From Prostheceraeus crozeri (taxonomy: Eukaryota; Platyhelminthes; Polycladida; Euryleptidae): a stretch of DNA of 64,000 nt. A program made the translations under genes and the position numbers. The notes under the pieces were generated by a model. That model made no database searches. It was given only the letters and a program-made list of their open reading frames with translations, and was not told the DNA's origin. The first letter of the stretch is position 1. Every line of letters starts with the position of its first letter. Positions 13,001-28,000 of the stretch are shown here, one piece after another. The stretch spans positions 1,017,001 to 1,081,000 of the forward strand of contig CAJQUW010005533.1 of the NCBI GenBank assembly GCA_907163375.1. The letters are read 5' to 3'.

Positions 13001-16000
13001 ACTTTCGCCTTTCTCTCTAATTACACCTTTGAGTCTTTAACTGCTATAGGCTATACATTCTCTCTTCTTTATCATCACGTAGACCTTTTTCTATCCTCCT
13101 AGTTTTTATTTATCCATCTTCTTTCCATTTCAGTCAAACAAGTTGAATCGCAATTGTGACAACGAGAGTTGTAAAGTTATAAAGAGTTTATAGTAGTAGG
13201 CCTTGACTGAGGCAATTGTGGATACTGTCAGATATACCACTGTGGCTTTGATAAATTATAGACCCATTTAATTTTCATCCATCAAACGCATAATCCTTTT
13301 TGCAATCACTGATCAAAATCAGTGCATATGTAATTTTCTCTGACAGTGAAGAAGCTACATGTCATCAACGACATAGCAATACTAACAGCATAGATGATTT
13401 TTTCCAATGGATCAAATCAAATTTTTCAACTATCTATAATGATTGCTTCAATCTACTATTTGCGAAGGTATATAAGAGCAGAAATGTATTGAAATGGCAT
13501 TCAAATCTTTATAATCGACATTAAATTCGTTGTAATTCACTTGGCATTTTTCAAGTATGCTATTTTATTAGTGCATTATAACAAGTTTGCTCTAAAATAG
13601 GAAAATATATCGCAATAAGTTTGCAAGATTGCTTGAGAATACTGTGTTCCTTTATAATGCTAAGTTTACGTCGTTTTGTCGTTGATTTCTGTGAATTCGG
13701 TAGCGCAGCATTTGTGATGTTTGAGAAACATACAAATGGTTTAAATTGTAGTGTGAAGTGCAATATTCTATATAGGCCTAATGTCCATCTGCGAAATTGC
13801 AATCATCGCAATTCACACTAAATGGACACATGAAACATACTATTGCCCTGTCATTAGCATCACATAAATCTCTCAGATTCTACCGGTTCCGAACATGCAG
13901 ATATTTCAGTTTGATACCTACGTCATCCGTCATGAATGAAATTAAATTCGACCACAAAATTGCAGAATTTCGATATCTTCCATTGATGGAACTTTATCAT
14001 TCATTATATATTCATGCTGTTTTAATGCTCGAATTTGATTTGGTAAATTTGCGAGCAGGTGTGGCCTATAGTGTTTTCAAAATTAGGACACATTTGTCTG
14101 TTTGTCGAATTAACATCATGACTGAAAGTGTACTTTTAGCTTTCACGAAGCGACATATGCAGCATTTCTAGTGGTATTATAGGCTATTTGAATTAGCAAA
14201 AGGTGCATTTCTTCATGTAGGCTACTGATGACAAGTTCAGTCATTGCATGAGCAGACCAGTTGACTTTCTTTGCAAGCGCTTGTAACTAGCCTACGTAAA
14301 TAGATCTTAATATAAATATTACTCAATACTTTTTGTTTAGTAGTATTACAGAGAACTCAGCAAAGTATGTGGGATTATTCAATCAGAGAATCTAAAAACA
14401 GACGCAATTTACAGCAAATCGACTTTACTAATGTGATATCGCATGACTGAAATGAAAATAACATTTCAACGTCTTCAAATTTTGTCTTGAGCAAGGATAG
14501 ACCAGAATTTCCAAAAGTTATTTTCTTTCAATGATCCCTCAGGATCATTTGAAACGGTGAAAAATTAGTAAATTAGTAAATTTGATTTTATTTAGTTTGC
14601 ATTATTTATTCATGGCACAAAAGATTTTGGACAGGACGAAAAGTAACTTTTTGCAATGAGTGGGTTAAGTTGATAATTCTAAATTTAAACTTCTTTATTA
14701 CTAAAGTTGCAACAGCTGACAGCAATGTGGAAGTTGTGAGGTATTGACAGCTGTAAACCAATGGTTTTGTCATCACAGGGCAATGAATAAAAGAAAAATG
14801 AAGTCATGCGACACTGGAGAAGTCTACATTAATCAAGACCTGAATTCAATAGGCTAACCACAATTATGACTGTTGTCTCTCTTTGGTAGGTGGCAGGCTG
14901 GAGAAATCATTTTGATGACTTGCAGAGAGTAACACAGAAAAGCCTAAAATTCTTTAAAAAGTTTAAAAGCATGAACTGTAATGCAATTCGATAGAATACA
15001 AAACAAGTCTGTAAATGAATTTTAAAACAAAAAGTAACCCATAATCTTTCCGTTTAAAATACAAATCGTCGACCACAAATTGATGCGATACAAGAACAGG
15101 TAGTCTGAAATCCTTGGTTATACCGATTATTCTTTACAAATATAAAATTGTTTAATAGGCCTCTTAGAGGGAAACAGATGATCATTCTGTTTCCCTGCAA
15201 GGCGGCATCACTGGCGTCTTCCCTCTAGGGGTTTCATCATCACTCTGCTTGTAAAGCACACTAAATTATTCTATTTTTCCCTTCTTGGGCTCATCATTAT
15301 TATAGTGGTCTAAAGATCATACCCCCGCCCTCAACGAACATGATTTTATACAATCTTTCAATGAATCAAGAGAATATCCAAACACGTCTAAAAATTCCTA
15401 AATTCCGGCAGATTCTCATCCTTGTTTCATAAAAGTCTTGCGATACCGGGAATTCAAGAGGACTCGCTTGATGCTTCACACGTTGTATGCTGCAACACGG
15501 AAGCACTTGCAAAATGTCGCTCAAGATTTGTTTGGATAAAGACAATGTACTTCATTATTAATTATCAACGTGAATGATTTTGTATTTGTCAGTTTATGAC
15601 GATAATATCTAACAAAAAAAGAACATACAATCAAACAAATGAAAGAAGATTGAAATCACAAAATCAATTTGCAAATAGATGTGAAGTAATGGGCCTCCTT
15701 CCTGCACAAACGAATATGAACTCAGTCCCATTTTTTCGTGAAAACAAGCAGATGTATGTAGAAGTTACAAATGAGTTTCCACATACTCAAAGTGTGCTGA
15801 TCTCAATTTCCCCCTCTATTCCTGCTTAAATGCCCATTTCAGTGCTGTCAACACCCCGAATTTAGATATGAAATGACATAGGCCTAATCATATACAACAA
15901 CATATACTCAAACAAGTATCTGTATACAGTGAAAATTTTTATATGAAAAGATTCAGTTTTTTGAGGAGATTACGTTCAAGCAAAATAAAGAATTATTTGA

Positions 16001-19000
16001 GCAGTCTTTAAAAAGCTAAATTTTTGCAAGTTTATATACTACCGACATGAAGCCACTTTATGAGATAAGGTGGATATCAAAAGGAATGAATATTTGCAAA
16101 AAAGCATCTTAACTAAACGGAAATTAAGATGATTACCAATGGAAATTCACAGACCGCATTATGATGGAAGTATTCATGAAAAAGTCGATATCTAATCCTG
16201 CTTTCTTGGCTGAAGTTTCAAATTTTTAATTCAATTTTCATCGGCATGATTTCATGATTCAGTAAATAAAAATTTATATTTCATTTCTTGAATCTGAATA
16301 GTGTGATGTGGACTCATTTACATCTTTTAAAGTTGATTGAAATCATTGTCTTTGAATGTGTTGTTTTGCTCTACGAGTGGTAGCCGCTGCCTGTGATATG
16401 ATCACGCTTACGAAAATAGTCTTGAGGTTGAGCATAAAGTAACAGCAGCCCATCGAACTGGTTATTTTACAAACATCACCTCTCCAAGGCTATCATGACA
16501 CCGAGGATCTATGAAATACGATCATTCCTTCTGCATTACTATCATGATCAGTCAATTCCGTTGTAATTTCTGCTAGACTGCAAAAAATTCCATGTCCCTC
16601 ATTTGGTAGCAATATCCATTTGTGTTCAACTCGAGTTCATTTAATAAAATCGAAACTGCATGTATACACATTGGGGATTTAATAAATGCTGAGTTGCTGT
16701 TCTACCTAATACATTTACTCTATGGGCAGTGGGCACAATACTTCTGAAAAATTGGGTTCAATTTTTCGTAGTCATCTTTGCCGTCTCTTGAATACTTCGA
16801 TGATGGAATAACGCTTGAAGAGAAAGATAGTTTGCTTTCTGTCATTACATCGATTTCTTCATTCAGCTAAATCTACTGCTGTAAACAAGCAAGGTAGCGA
16901 TCTAAGACAATTTACATAACCACATTTGCACAATTTGGATATCAAATATTAATAAGTTTAGTCTATGCGTAGGCCATTTTCTAACTTGGATGTTACAAAT
17001 CTGGCATTTGTTTCGACAAAGAGTAAAGAAATATTTCATGCAATAATTGAAGTGCTTCGATGTACATAATGCTTTTCTGTGAATATCAACAACAAAACGA
17101 AATGAAATATGCGATGGATCAAATTGTAAAAGATGTGCGGCTGGTAGGATATATATGTCATATATATTTTTCATTGAATAAACGAAATATTTGTATTTCA
17201 AAATAAGCTCCAATCGGAGCAAACCCGTACATGTTGCAGATTACAGATAAGTCCCAGAAGTAACTTATGCAAGGAAGTAAGGCAAGTCAGGCAATTTCTT
17301 CAAGCTAAGAATCAAGACATTTTTTAAAAGAACTAATACTTGAGCACTCAACGTAATCTGCAGGCAAATCATTCCAAAAGGGAATAACACGACATGAGAT
17401 CCAATTGCCTTTACACAATGAATGTGAAAATTGGTTCTTTAATTTATATTTATGTCCATTACAAAAAAGAAGCCATCAGAATTATTGTAGAGTGCATTGT
17501 GGTATTTCAATCATTTATACATTTATATACTTATCATATTACTTTTAAACTCTTAGATAGACGTAGAATGTCCTAGACACACGTAGAATATATCATAAAC
17601 ATGTACTTACTTCTTAATTTTGTCCAGTTCATCAGAGAGAAGTTCATTTTCTCGTCTTAAACTTGTTTGCTGCTTCTTCTCTCTGATCTGGTGCTTTTGA
17701 AGATCGGAGTTCTCAGATCTGTAGGTAAAGAAACACTTACATAAATGCACCACATGCATATTTTCAGGCAGATGTAAATGTTTAAATAAATTGATCCTAG
17801 AAAACGCATTGTACAGCGAATGTTAGATCTTTCAACATCATTCGAAACGGTAATGATTTACTTAAATTTGAATCTATTTGGCTTGCATGACACATTTTGA
17901 TACGGTTATCTCATGATGTTTTTATCAATCGCAACTTAAGCTGTGCTAACGTCAAACAAGCGAATTTAATTTCAAACTTCGTTACCTGCAATACTCAAAT
18001 TTTGTATAAAAGGACAGTAACATGTCATATGCCTGACTACAACTCAGATGAACAGCATTCAAACACTGTCAACCATAGAGCAATAAACAAAGTTACTACC
18101 GCCAGAAAGTGTGGTAGGCCTACGCCGTTTTGGCTTCATCAATGCTTCTTTGTGTCATCGTTAATTTCATGGCTGACATGCTGATATGTTTGAATTTGGC
18201 CCAGACAGGTCGGGAAGATAGTATGTTAGTGCATGTTTCAATCAATAGGCGGATTACTTTCATTAAGTTACATAAATACTATAATCAACAAAATTTGAAT
18301 TCCTTGTCATTTGAAATCGGCATTACTTTCCGAAGATATCTAGAATGGTAAAAGAACTTTAGAAGAGATCTTTGAAATGGGTATGCCTATTCTGACAGCA
18401 TGGCGACATGATGACGGACCGTAACCAAATACGAGCTCAGACTGCTATCCTGGCAAACTATACTTCTAAACCACAAAGACAAGTTGCCGAAGCTGTAGGA
18501 ATAAAACAGTCGACCGTTCAACGAGTCCTCAAGTAGCAGAGTTCAACAGGTGACTTCACCGCAAATTATGAGAACTGCGGAGGACAGAACAAGAAATTCG
18601 ACGATAGAGACATTCGTCATATTCGTCCTTTGTCTGTGAAAAATCCGAAAATGACTCAATAAATGCTTGAATGGTTTCCAGGTGGCTCAGGTGCTCCTCA
18701 GCTGGACAATGCTCCCCTCACCCCGCATAACTCAAGAAGAACCAAAGCTTGTCTCGATATGCATAATCTCAATGTTATGAGCTGTCCTGCCCAATCCCCC
18801 GATTCACCAACCCAATTGCGAATTCATGGGGCATTGTGGAACAAGGGCTCAGAGATTGAAAGTCTCATTGTCGCAGCGAAATACGAGTAACATCTTCGTT
18901 TGTGAAAATATAGAATCGAGATGGAGAAACTCAAGAAATGTGCACGCTTTTGGTTGAAAATATACCAAGATGAGTATCTTCAGTGATCGCTAACCGAGGT

Positions 19001-22000
19001 GGACACACCAAATATTAGTAACTTAGAAAGCTTCTACTTTCATGTTTTCTTATCCTCTACTATAAATTCTAAGTAACAACGAGTTGTGTTTGTTTTTATC
19101 TTGATTTGAAATGGTTATACACTCAAAATTCGCAAATTTCAGACTTGCTACAAACTTGCTGAGCCATACTGTAGTTTAATGACCATGTGCAGAAACCTAC
19201 TGTTCATGTACATGCATTAATTGATGTAAGCATAGGTATACAAGTATCCTGAAGCCTAGTGGGCAGTCAGAAATGCAATGCTTATACTTGAATCCGCTTT
19301 GAGACATAGAAAAATTGCAATGGAAGATCTTTTAGTAAGGTAATGACTTTAAGTACGTCGTAAATATTTTGGTTATACCACAGTCGTTTTTTCGAAAATC
19401 TGAGAGCTGACCTTAAAATAAAAGTACATGATTCGTATTTAAATCATGTCAAATTTCACTAGATCTCAAATAATATTTTGTTGGCTGCAATGTTTTCAAT
19501 GCTTTGAGATTCAGTTTTATCGTTTCAATGAAAATTTATGGTCAAAGAAGCGATTATTTCCGCAGTAAATCAACTGCCTGTGCTCTCATGATGAACACAT
19601 CCGCTATCTTTCTCAACGCGAAACCTCAGATCCGTGACTTACTATCATTAATGTTAGTCTCCATTGCATACAGATCTCTGACAGCTGAAAGACGATAGCC
19701 TACTGTCGATTTAACTGACGTCATCGGATTAGCGCTTCATCACAGTGCGTCCGCGATCCATTTGCTAAGATTATTACCATGGAGCTGCTTGATGATTGTT
19801 GAATGATTATTTCCGTTGGTAAAACACCTTGACCTCTGAAGCTTTCTAAATTGTCGATTATCTATTGATGTAATTAAAATTCCTGGAGATCTCAGCTGGA
19901 CAAGGTGGCAATACTTAGATTTACCAGAATAGAATTTCCAACCTAAGACTTTGTGCAAAATAGAACGACTCAAGTGAATGAAATACGGGAGGATTGCAAC
20001 ATAGAATATTGATAATTATATAATTAATAAATTCCGGACAGCAGCACCAAGTAGTCAGAGATTAATTTTGCTGCACATCTTTCCTCTGATCAGTCAGACA
20101 TCTTCCGATCTGATCAAGCGGAAATTGACTTTTGTTTTTTTGGTGGTGCTGCTTGGTAGGAAATGTACTACGTTCACCTTGAGCGAGTTTCGAAGATTAA
20201 TCAACCGGTAATTAATTGTCCAACTGTCAAAATTGGCAATTCAACGTCGAATTTCTTTGGCAGGTATTATATATTCGCACAGTATAACATATTGAATACA
20301 AAATTCAATAACTGTTTTTAAAATTATCGTGGATGTTGTAGAATTCACACATGCTGCGTGTATATAATGTGGAGCTAAATGAAAGATTTGTTATGTGCGA
20401 GGGACTTTAGAAGGATATTTTTCACTGCTTTTCTCGATTATTTTAACGGCTTCCATTGAATAAATATGCATCGGTCATGTGATATTATTGGACAAGTAAC
20501 ATCACATACTTTGAAGGCATTCAAGATGTCGTCACTTGTTGCCATTTTAGTGAATGATCAATATCAGTCCCCTTGCTTCAAATGCAATATATCAAGTCTA
20601 TCATTATGTCATTCTCATCACGGCAAACCTTGATTCTACAAGGAATTGATCCTATTTCTAAATTGTACTAAAAAGAAAATGTAGCCTGCAGCGGTATTTG
20701 CATTGGTATTCGAATGCCATGTATCTAACTTCCTGAGCATAATGCATTATCAGAAATGCGATGAAAATTACGAATTATGGAACGGTATACATGACAGATA
20801 CGATATTTATCTCATTGAATCATGGATTTTACATATAAAATGATGACATGTTCTCATTGTAAACTTATCTGCTCATTTTAACAGCGCTCAATGCAGGCAT
20901 GCGTTAACTTCAAATATATTTCATGTTTTTGTTCGAGCACTAAAAATTTCATCACATTTTGTAAATGAAGAATAAGGCCACAGTTTTTGAAATTTTATTG
21001 CGCAACATGTTTCGGCCAACTCTTTTTCAGGTGCAACGCTGGACTGACAGGCATTGTACAAAATCTGCACTTTACAGAATTGAAATCACAATTGACAAAG
21101 GGCCTATAGTAGCAGATGTCAATTGTGACTTCAATTCTGTAAAGTGCAGATTTTGTACAATGCCTGTCAGTCCAGCGTTGCACCTGAAAAAGAGCTGGCA
21201 GAAACATGTCGTGCAATAAAATGTCAAAAACTGTGGCCTCATTTTTCATTTACAAAATTTGCAAGGGATCAAACTTTTCCCGCGATTTCATCATATTCTC
21301 AAATTTTCCAATTTTACATTCTTAATTTCTCACAAGCTGCCGGTCAATTAGAGAGCACTGTACGAATAAACAAGTAAAAATGCATATTTGCTATCGCTAA
21401 CTAGAAAACTACCAAAATTAAATTACCTTAAGCTCTCATTTTCCGTCATGTATTCTTGCAACATTGTATACAAGGTATTGTCGACAACAGGCGGGTAATG
21501 TGGCTTTGTATTGTTCAGGAAGGGAGGCTCACGAATTTGCTCTCGATCATCAAAGAATTTCAGAGAATCCAAATTTCCGGTTGTGTTTACAACGCGATTG
21601 ATTGCCGGGTCACTTGATCTTGAAAAATCAGCTGAAATTATAAATTTGTCAAATGCTATATAAATTCATGCTACTATTAATTTTAACATGGATGTATCAT
21701 TTTCCATAGATGATGAAAATCGCAATGATCATAATTCTGATATCCGAATCATCGGATTGATATTGACTAAATTTCTTAACTAAAATTCTTAAAACAATTG
21801 CAATTGATGCATTACTAGCTAGAAAATCGGAACTATATGCATTCACCTACTACATTGTCTTCGTCTTATGTCTCGATTCCTTTATGTTATACTGAAAAAC
21901 TTACGTTTTAATGGCGGCAAACCATCAGCTGAAGCAATCATTCTGTTGGATGGATCAAGACGAACATTTTCCTTCAAATATTTATTTTCCTGGCGCAGTT

Positions 22001-25000
22001 GACGAATTTCCCCTTTCAGTGCACGTATTATATCTTCCCTTGGATCCTAAAAATGATACATTAACATTAATAAACGATCAAATTGAACTTGAGTGCGAAA
22101 AAATCAGCACTATCATTCAAGATTGTGTACAAAGAATTACAATGGAATTCACTTTCAGAAGTTAGCTGCATTAAATTATTTCTATTACCGACATGTGTCA
22201 TGGCAATATTGAAATGTCATCAACTTTATCTTGAGCGGCAGCGCATTCGAGCAAAATTGGGCGAGCTAAGCATTTTCTAAAACGTGACTACATACAGGCT
22301 TATAGGATGATATTTTGAAATAGTTGTCGAAAGCTGTTTATCAACTTATTTTTATTTGTACGTACAGACGGTTGATAACTATATATTTGATACAGTTTGG
22401 CATTTTTTTTCTCTTGTCAGGATGTGATAGCATCCTTGATTTTGAAATTTTGAGTATAAAACTTGTTTTTGTTCGCATGAATAGCCAATGAATAAAACGG
22501 CGCGCAATTCAACATCTTAGATATACAATGCACATGCATAGATCCGCTGACATTTTCAACTAAATTTGCAGGCATTCGAATGTAGAAAACACATTCCTGC
22601 ACGAGCAATAAGCACTCACTTTTGCATGGTTACATAGCTCATGCATTAGGTCAATTTTGCGGAAGCGTCCGGAACCGAATCTCACGAAAAATTAGCATAT
22701 TTTTCAGAATAAAGACATCTGAAGAAAATGCTTGGACAACAAAAAGAAGAACAACAGATTAGCATTTTTCGAGCTTAATGTAACTTTCACTTTATCAAAT
22801 CCGGAAACATTTTAATTGTTTTATGATGAAACATGATTGTGTATCATTCAAACATTTCTGTGGAGTTTTGAGCTTTCTATTCTATAAAAAGATGCATAAA
22901 TTTTAAGTATGTCTTCGCGTTTTATAGCGCTGATAACAATGTTGCTTTATCAAGTTTAAATACTCAAGAACGCAGCGACAAAATGCACTTAAGCCAATTC
23001 GTAGGCCTACTTTAGAAATTCGATTAGTATATTATTCGCATAATCTTCAAGTTACACAAATGCATATTTTCATGCTCCAACATGAGCTGACAAAGTAGCG
23101 CTACTTACAATTTCAAACCATAAGAAATGCATAACAAAGCAAATATCAATGGCAAATGTGTAGTAAAACTTAGGAGAAAAATGGCTCATTTGTAAATTCG
23201 ATTTCTCCGAGTAGCCTTCTTGCCATCCTTACTATTAAGCAAAAATGTGTGTATCTATTTTCTGTCCAGTACAAATTCAGTCCACGTGTTTTTGATTTGA
23301 CAGCCACGACCAAATGTTTTGCATTTTGTATATCTCCATAGAAACAGACCCTAAACATAGCAATAATTAAGGATATAGTATTATTGGAAACAGAGACTAT
23401 ATATACATCTTCCACTGTCTTTGATTGGAAATGTTCAAATGGGCATACATGCATATCTCGAAAATTTTCTAAACATAGCTGGTGGACTATTGATAATGAT
23501 CCCATGGATCATTAGTTGCGCTACAAGAAAACAATGAAAAACGGGAATAGCAATGTCGATGTTGCTGCATGCTCATGTATTTGATTACACATAGCATCAG
23601 CATCTTGTATTATCCTGCATAAGCTACACTGCACATGTCTATCTATTTGGGAGCTACTGTAGATTTAAAATCAACCTCAACAGAGGTACATGCCTAGAGC
23701 ACTTTAGTACTTTTACAAGTCTTGTTCTACAACAATAATGTGCACGATTTAATAATTCTACTTTACAATCGAGAGCAAACTAAATACGATATAGTCTATA
23801 TCCAAATTATCACTTGGGAATTCATCGCTAACATCAAACAATGATATTAATTGGCACATCATTTTCTAAAACGTCTCAATACACTGACTGTCACGCACAT
23901 GATGTACAACAGTGATAACATGCGTGACACTCAGAAACATGTGGACTGCAATAATTTGCATGCGTTTTCAAATTATGTCAATAAAGAAATCATCATCAAA
24001 ATTAGAGCTGAGATAGCTGAGACTGACTTAAAATTCTGCTGCTCAAGTTTTAAGCTACATAAGTAGTCTATTTGTAGTAAAAAGCGATGTGTTTATCATT
24101 TAAGAAATATACCAGATTAACCTGAATGTAGCGTATGTAGCTCTTCTTATATCAACTCATATAGCTGTGCATCTGATTAGCTACACACTGAGAAATGTTG
24201 ACTACCTAAGTATTGAAATGATAGATAACCAAGAAACTTCCTGATTATCATTCGTAGCTAAATTCTGATTTAACCGCAAAAGCAGTTATTGTCCTCGATA
24301 AGCATTCGCAGTATTATTTTGTTATTCTTGTTTGTCAGTTGCATTCGTAGTTAAAACTACTCTCCTTTTGTAATCTACAGTTCTCAATGTATGAACTGAA
24401 CACAACCAACTTAGATGCTAACGAAGGGTAAATTTCTTATTTGGCATTTTGATACTCATATGCATGTGGATTATCATATTTGACGACCTCAAAAATGTGA
24501 TGTTTATTGAAATTGAAGGCCCTTTTGGTTTTATGCTTTGCGACTCTGCTTGACATTGGAGACTACATTATATATAGGTAATAAGGAAGTTTGAGGAAAT
24601 TTTCTTATTTGTGCATAGATGTTGGGATAATGGGAGTCAGTGTTTCAAAAAAAATGTTGCGGGCCGTGCACTACGCCGCAGAAGTACACTGCGGCGTTTC
24701 AATCGGTTAATGATCACGTCTATTAAGTGTGTGGAGTCGACTGACAATAGCAACAATACTATACTTGTTACCACTTATCTCCACTGATAGCCTTCCAATT
24801 TTGTAGGCTTCGAAAAATAGCCAGTCAATTCTGTAGATTTCGACTAATGAACCACCAATTTTGTAGACCGACCAAATTTGTGGATATAAACAAAAATGAC
24901 ATGCTGTTGATTTTGACTGATGACCTATCAGCTTCGTTTCTATATATGCTAGACAACTTATCAGTTTTTAGCGTAGACAAAAATCTACTTATTTTGGTGG

Positions 25001-28000
25001 CTTCCACAAAAGAAGCAAATCACAATCAATTCTATTTGCTAGATTTGGTGGACGTATAAAGTTTGCGGAACGATGATGCTCAACCACGAGGCCCAAAAAA
25101 TAAAATGATAGATATTTTATCGTTGATGTTTTATTGAATTTGCTCTATGGTGTGCAGTGAGGATATGGGCCTAATCAATGTGAGAATTTTGCTTACAAAT
25201 ATGATATGAATGTAGGAAACGTTGCAAAGGGTAAAGTGCATGCCTATAGGTGGCATCTTCGTAGACTGTGTTTCTATCGCAGAAATTAATGAGTTAAATC
25301 AGCAGCATACATGGGATCTTCATCCAATTTTTGCTAATCAAAAATAATTTTAAAAATGCTTGCACATGTATGTCCAATTTCCTTTGACTTAATACTTGTA
25401 TTCATCGGTCAATAGAAATGCAGCGAGAAATGTGATGTCTCTCTTGATGTATTTGGTGCATCAATGGATTGGTAGAGATATGACAGAAATAACAGTATTT
25501 TTAAATGCTTGCAGGAATTTGCATCAAAATTTAATAATATTTTGATGCGCATTGCTGCAAGCAGTTTGTAATCAAACCATGTTATTTCTCAAGGTTCATG
25601 TGAAGCAAAATGAGACTACTGTATTCACCCCGCTAAAAATGCATTTTATGCAACAAGCCACGTAGGACATAGGCAGCATGGAATTCGAACGATGCGATGT
25701 TCTTCGATCGATCGACATTTCGATCATGCTTCATCATTCATTGATTGATCATCGATCAAAGCGCACTGATAATTGATTGATCACATAAATTAACAGAAGA
25801 TTTCAAATAAACAACAGTTTTTCGCTCTCTTGATGCGTTCACATTCTTGGAAATCGATTAAAAGCATGCAGACGTCTAACTAAGTAGATCTCTTTCGTAT
25901 AATGTAAAATGCAAAATATCCATACTTGTGTAAAGTTGGTGGAACCACCCAGCGGAGCCATTATTTATTACAGTGAGATTCTGTTAAAAACAACTTCCAA
26001 TATACAATTTTCAACCTCCTAATCACGAATCTGGGCTCAGATTCCACAAATTCACTGCAGTCGTGCTTAAGAAATTCAAGTTTACAGAAAAAAAGTAGTT
26101 CCGTTGAGAAGTTAGCGGAACCAACTTATAGCAATTTTTTGTCACTACCTGATCCAATTTGTTGCGCTGGTTACAAACAAATGCTTCATTTTTTGTTAGC
26201 GGAACTACCCAACGGAGCCACTTTTTATTACAGCGTGATTGTATTCGAAACAATATCAAACTGCATCAGTTTCATCCTTCTGATCATGAATCTGAACTCA
26301 GATTCCACAAACTAGAAGTCGTTATTGAGAAATTCAAATTCATAGATAAAAAGGGTTCCGCTGACTTCACACACGTAATATCCTTACTGAATAGGTTTTA
26401 ATTCTCGTATTAACTATGAACTCTTCAAATTGTGAAAATTGAAATGATTTGCTTCTTAGTTTTACATTATATGGACCAACGTCAAAAATTACAATTCCAT
26501 AACTCTTGTTCAAAACTTGCTGCGAGACACAAGCAGCGCGCACAAACTGCATAACGTTGAATTTTACAAAAGTATATATTGCAAATTAGAATATACATAG
26601 CTATTTGTTCGATCGTCTATCAAAAACCTTTTACGGACGCAGACAGAGCGCTCGAGCTGGTCGGGCTTGAGGCGCGATAGTAGCCCTGATGACAGATTCC
26701 AGCAGCGTCGTCCAAATTATCCAGCAGAATAATCGTTCCACAGAAGCTTATATTAGCGGGATGGATGGTGCAGGCCTTCATGGAATGAGGAACGAAGAAG
26801 GTACTCCACCATGCTCTTGAATACCTTTGTATTTTAATAAGGTTTGATTCCCCAACTGCAATGTCCCACCCGTGGTCTTATGGCCCTACAAGGTGCAAGT
26901 TGTATGGCTGCTCTTAAGTAGTGTGATTGTTTATCAGTATTAGACTGCTGAGAAATAACTGTCCGTCCGCTTCTTGTTTGGGAAGTAAACTTCGAATAAT
27001 CAGAAGATTTTGTGCCTATCCTCTATAATAAAATTTTATAGTGATAACTATGAATCGACTTTTAACTCCAAGTGACCGCTTAATAGGCGTATAAATACAT
27101 GTGCGTTCAAGTGACTGATAAAGAAATCAACTGCAATTTAGTAGTTTCATGCAGCCATAAATTCAATTGCGATTTACATCAACAGGACCCACAAAATGCA
27201 AATTAATTTTTGAACTCAATGTTAACATTTAAACATGGGCCAGAAGTGCAGAACGCATAACTCAGTTGGAAAAGTTACTAATTTTAGCGCAGCTGGCCTG
27301 GTACCTCATACTGGACATCTGAAAAAGGAATCAAACGTCTGCCGGGGATGTATTGATGTGGTTCAAAGATCCACTACTCGCACTGAACAACAACCATCTT
27401 CATCGAAGAATAAATTCATTCTGAATACGTAAGACAGCAGCATGTAGCGACATGCTTCCTAACGCGAAACAGTGGCATTCAACAAAAGTGAAATAGGAGT
27501 GACCATGATAAATTGAACTAAATCATGTTGAATTGCACATTCTTGATGAAGTTGGTACTATCCAATGCGAGAAACGGGTCCATTTGATTGTCTGTTTGGG
27601 TCAACCCATCGAAGAATCTCCAGCTGATCTTCCCAACAACATGTGTTAAAATCGGTGACCAATCCAGCTCAGTCAAACCCTTAGCGACTGATCTAGAAGA
27701 ATGTTATTGAATGAACTGAAACTATACATGTAAATTAACATGCTTATCATATAAACTAAGAATAAATATTTGCATGCCTCAATCCATGAATCGGTCTATC
27801 TTAGTGATTCATACGAGTATGCTGTGTTTGCAAGACAGTATGCATCCGTCATAGACCCGCGAAAAAATGTATTCTATGATTTCAACTATAACGCATAATG
27901 ATTTCATTGATGTGACAGCTTGCAGTTCTACATTGAAATCAGTGAAATATGCTGGCATGCATATAGGGACAAGCGTGGAAAGGTTTTACAGAGGTGATAA

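Larger units (their letters stand above)
2363..17610. other. Intron 13 (15.2 kb) of the KIF12-like gene
   Basis: The largest intron. It holds the elements listed separately: a tRNA-like SINE head (2711-2780), the 8-bp-TSD element (3413-3828), a paired dispersed repeat (4620-4860 and 7740-7950), a minus-strand SINE head (9262-9345), a 56-bp tandem duplication (9505-9622), a LINE (10625-11803), a long-TIR element (11813-12599), a small hairpin (15168-15196) and a repeat copy (15906-16724). About 8100-8930 has coding-like texture but no recognised protein. I see nothing nameable in about 4870-7700, 12610-15100 and 16730-17600. Confidence 0.7.
17719..21426. other. Intron 12 of the KIF12-like gene
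   Basis: 3.7 kb. Holds a Tc1-like transposase remnant (18423-18987) and a foldback element (20955-21260), listed separately. I see nothing nameable in about 17720-18400 and 19000-20900. Confidence 0.65.

Noticed and set aside
20965-21249. Two nearly identical 84-residue ORFs on opposite strands.
   Set aside because: They are the two readings of one foldback inverted repeat, not a pair of genes.
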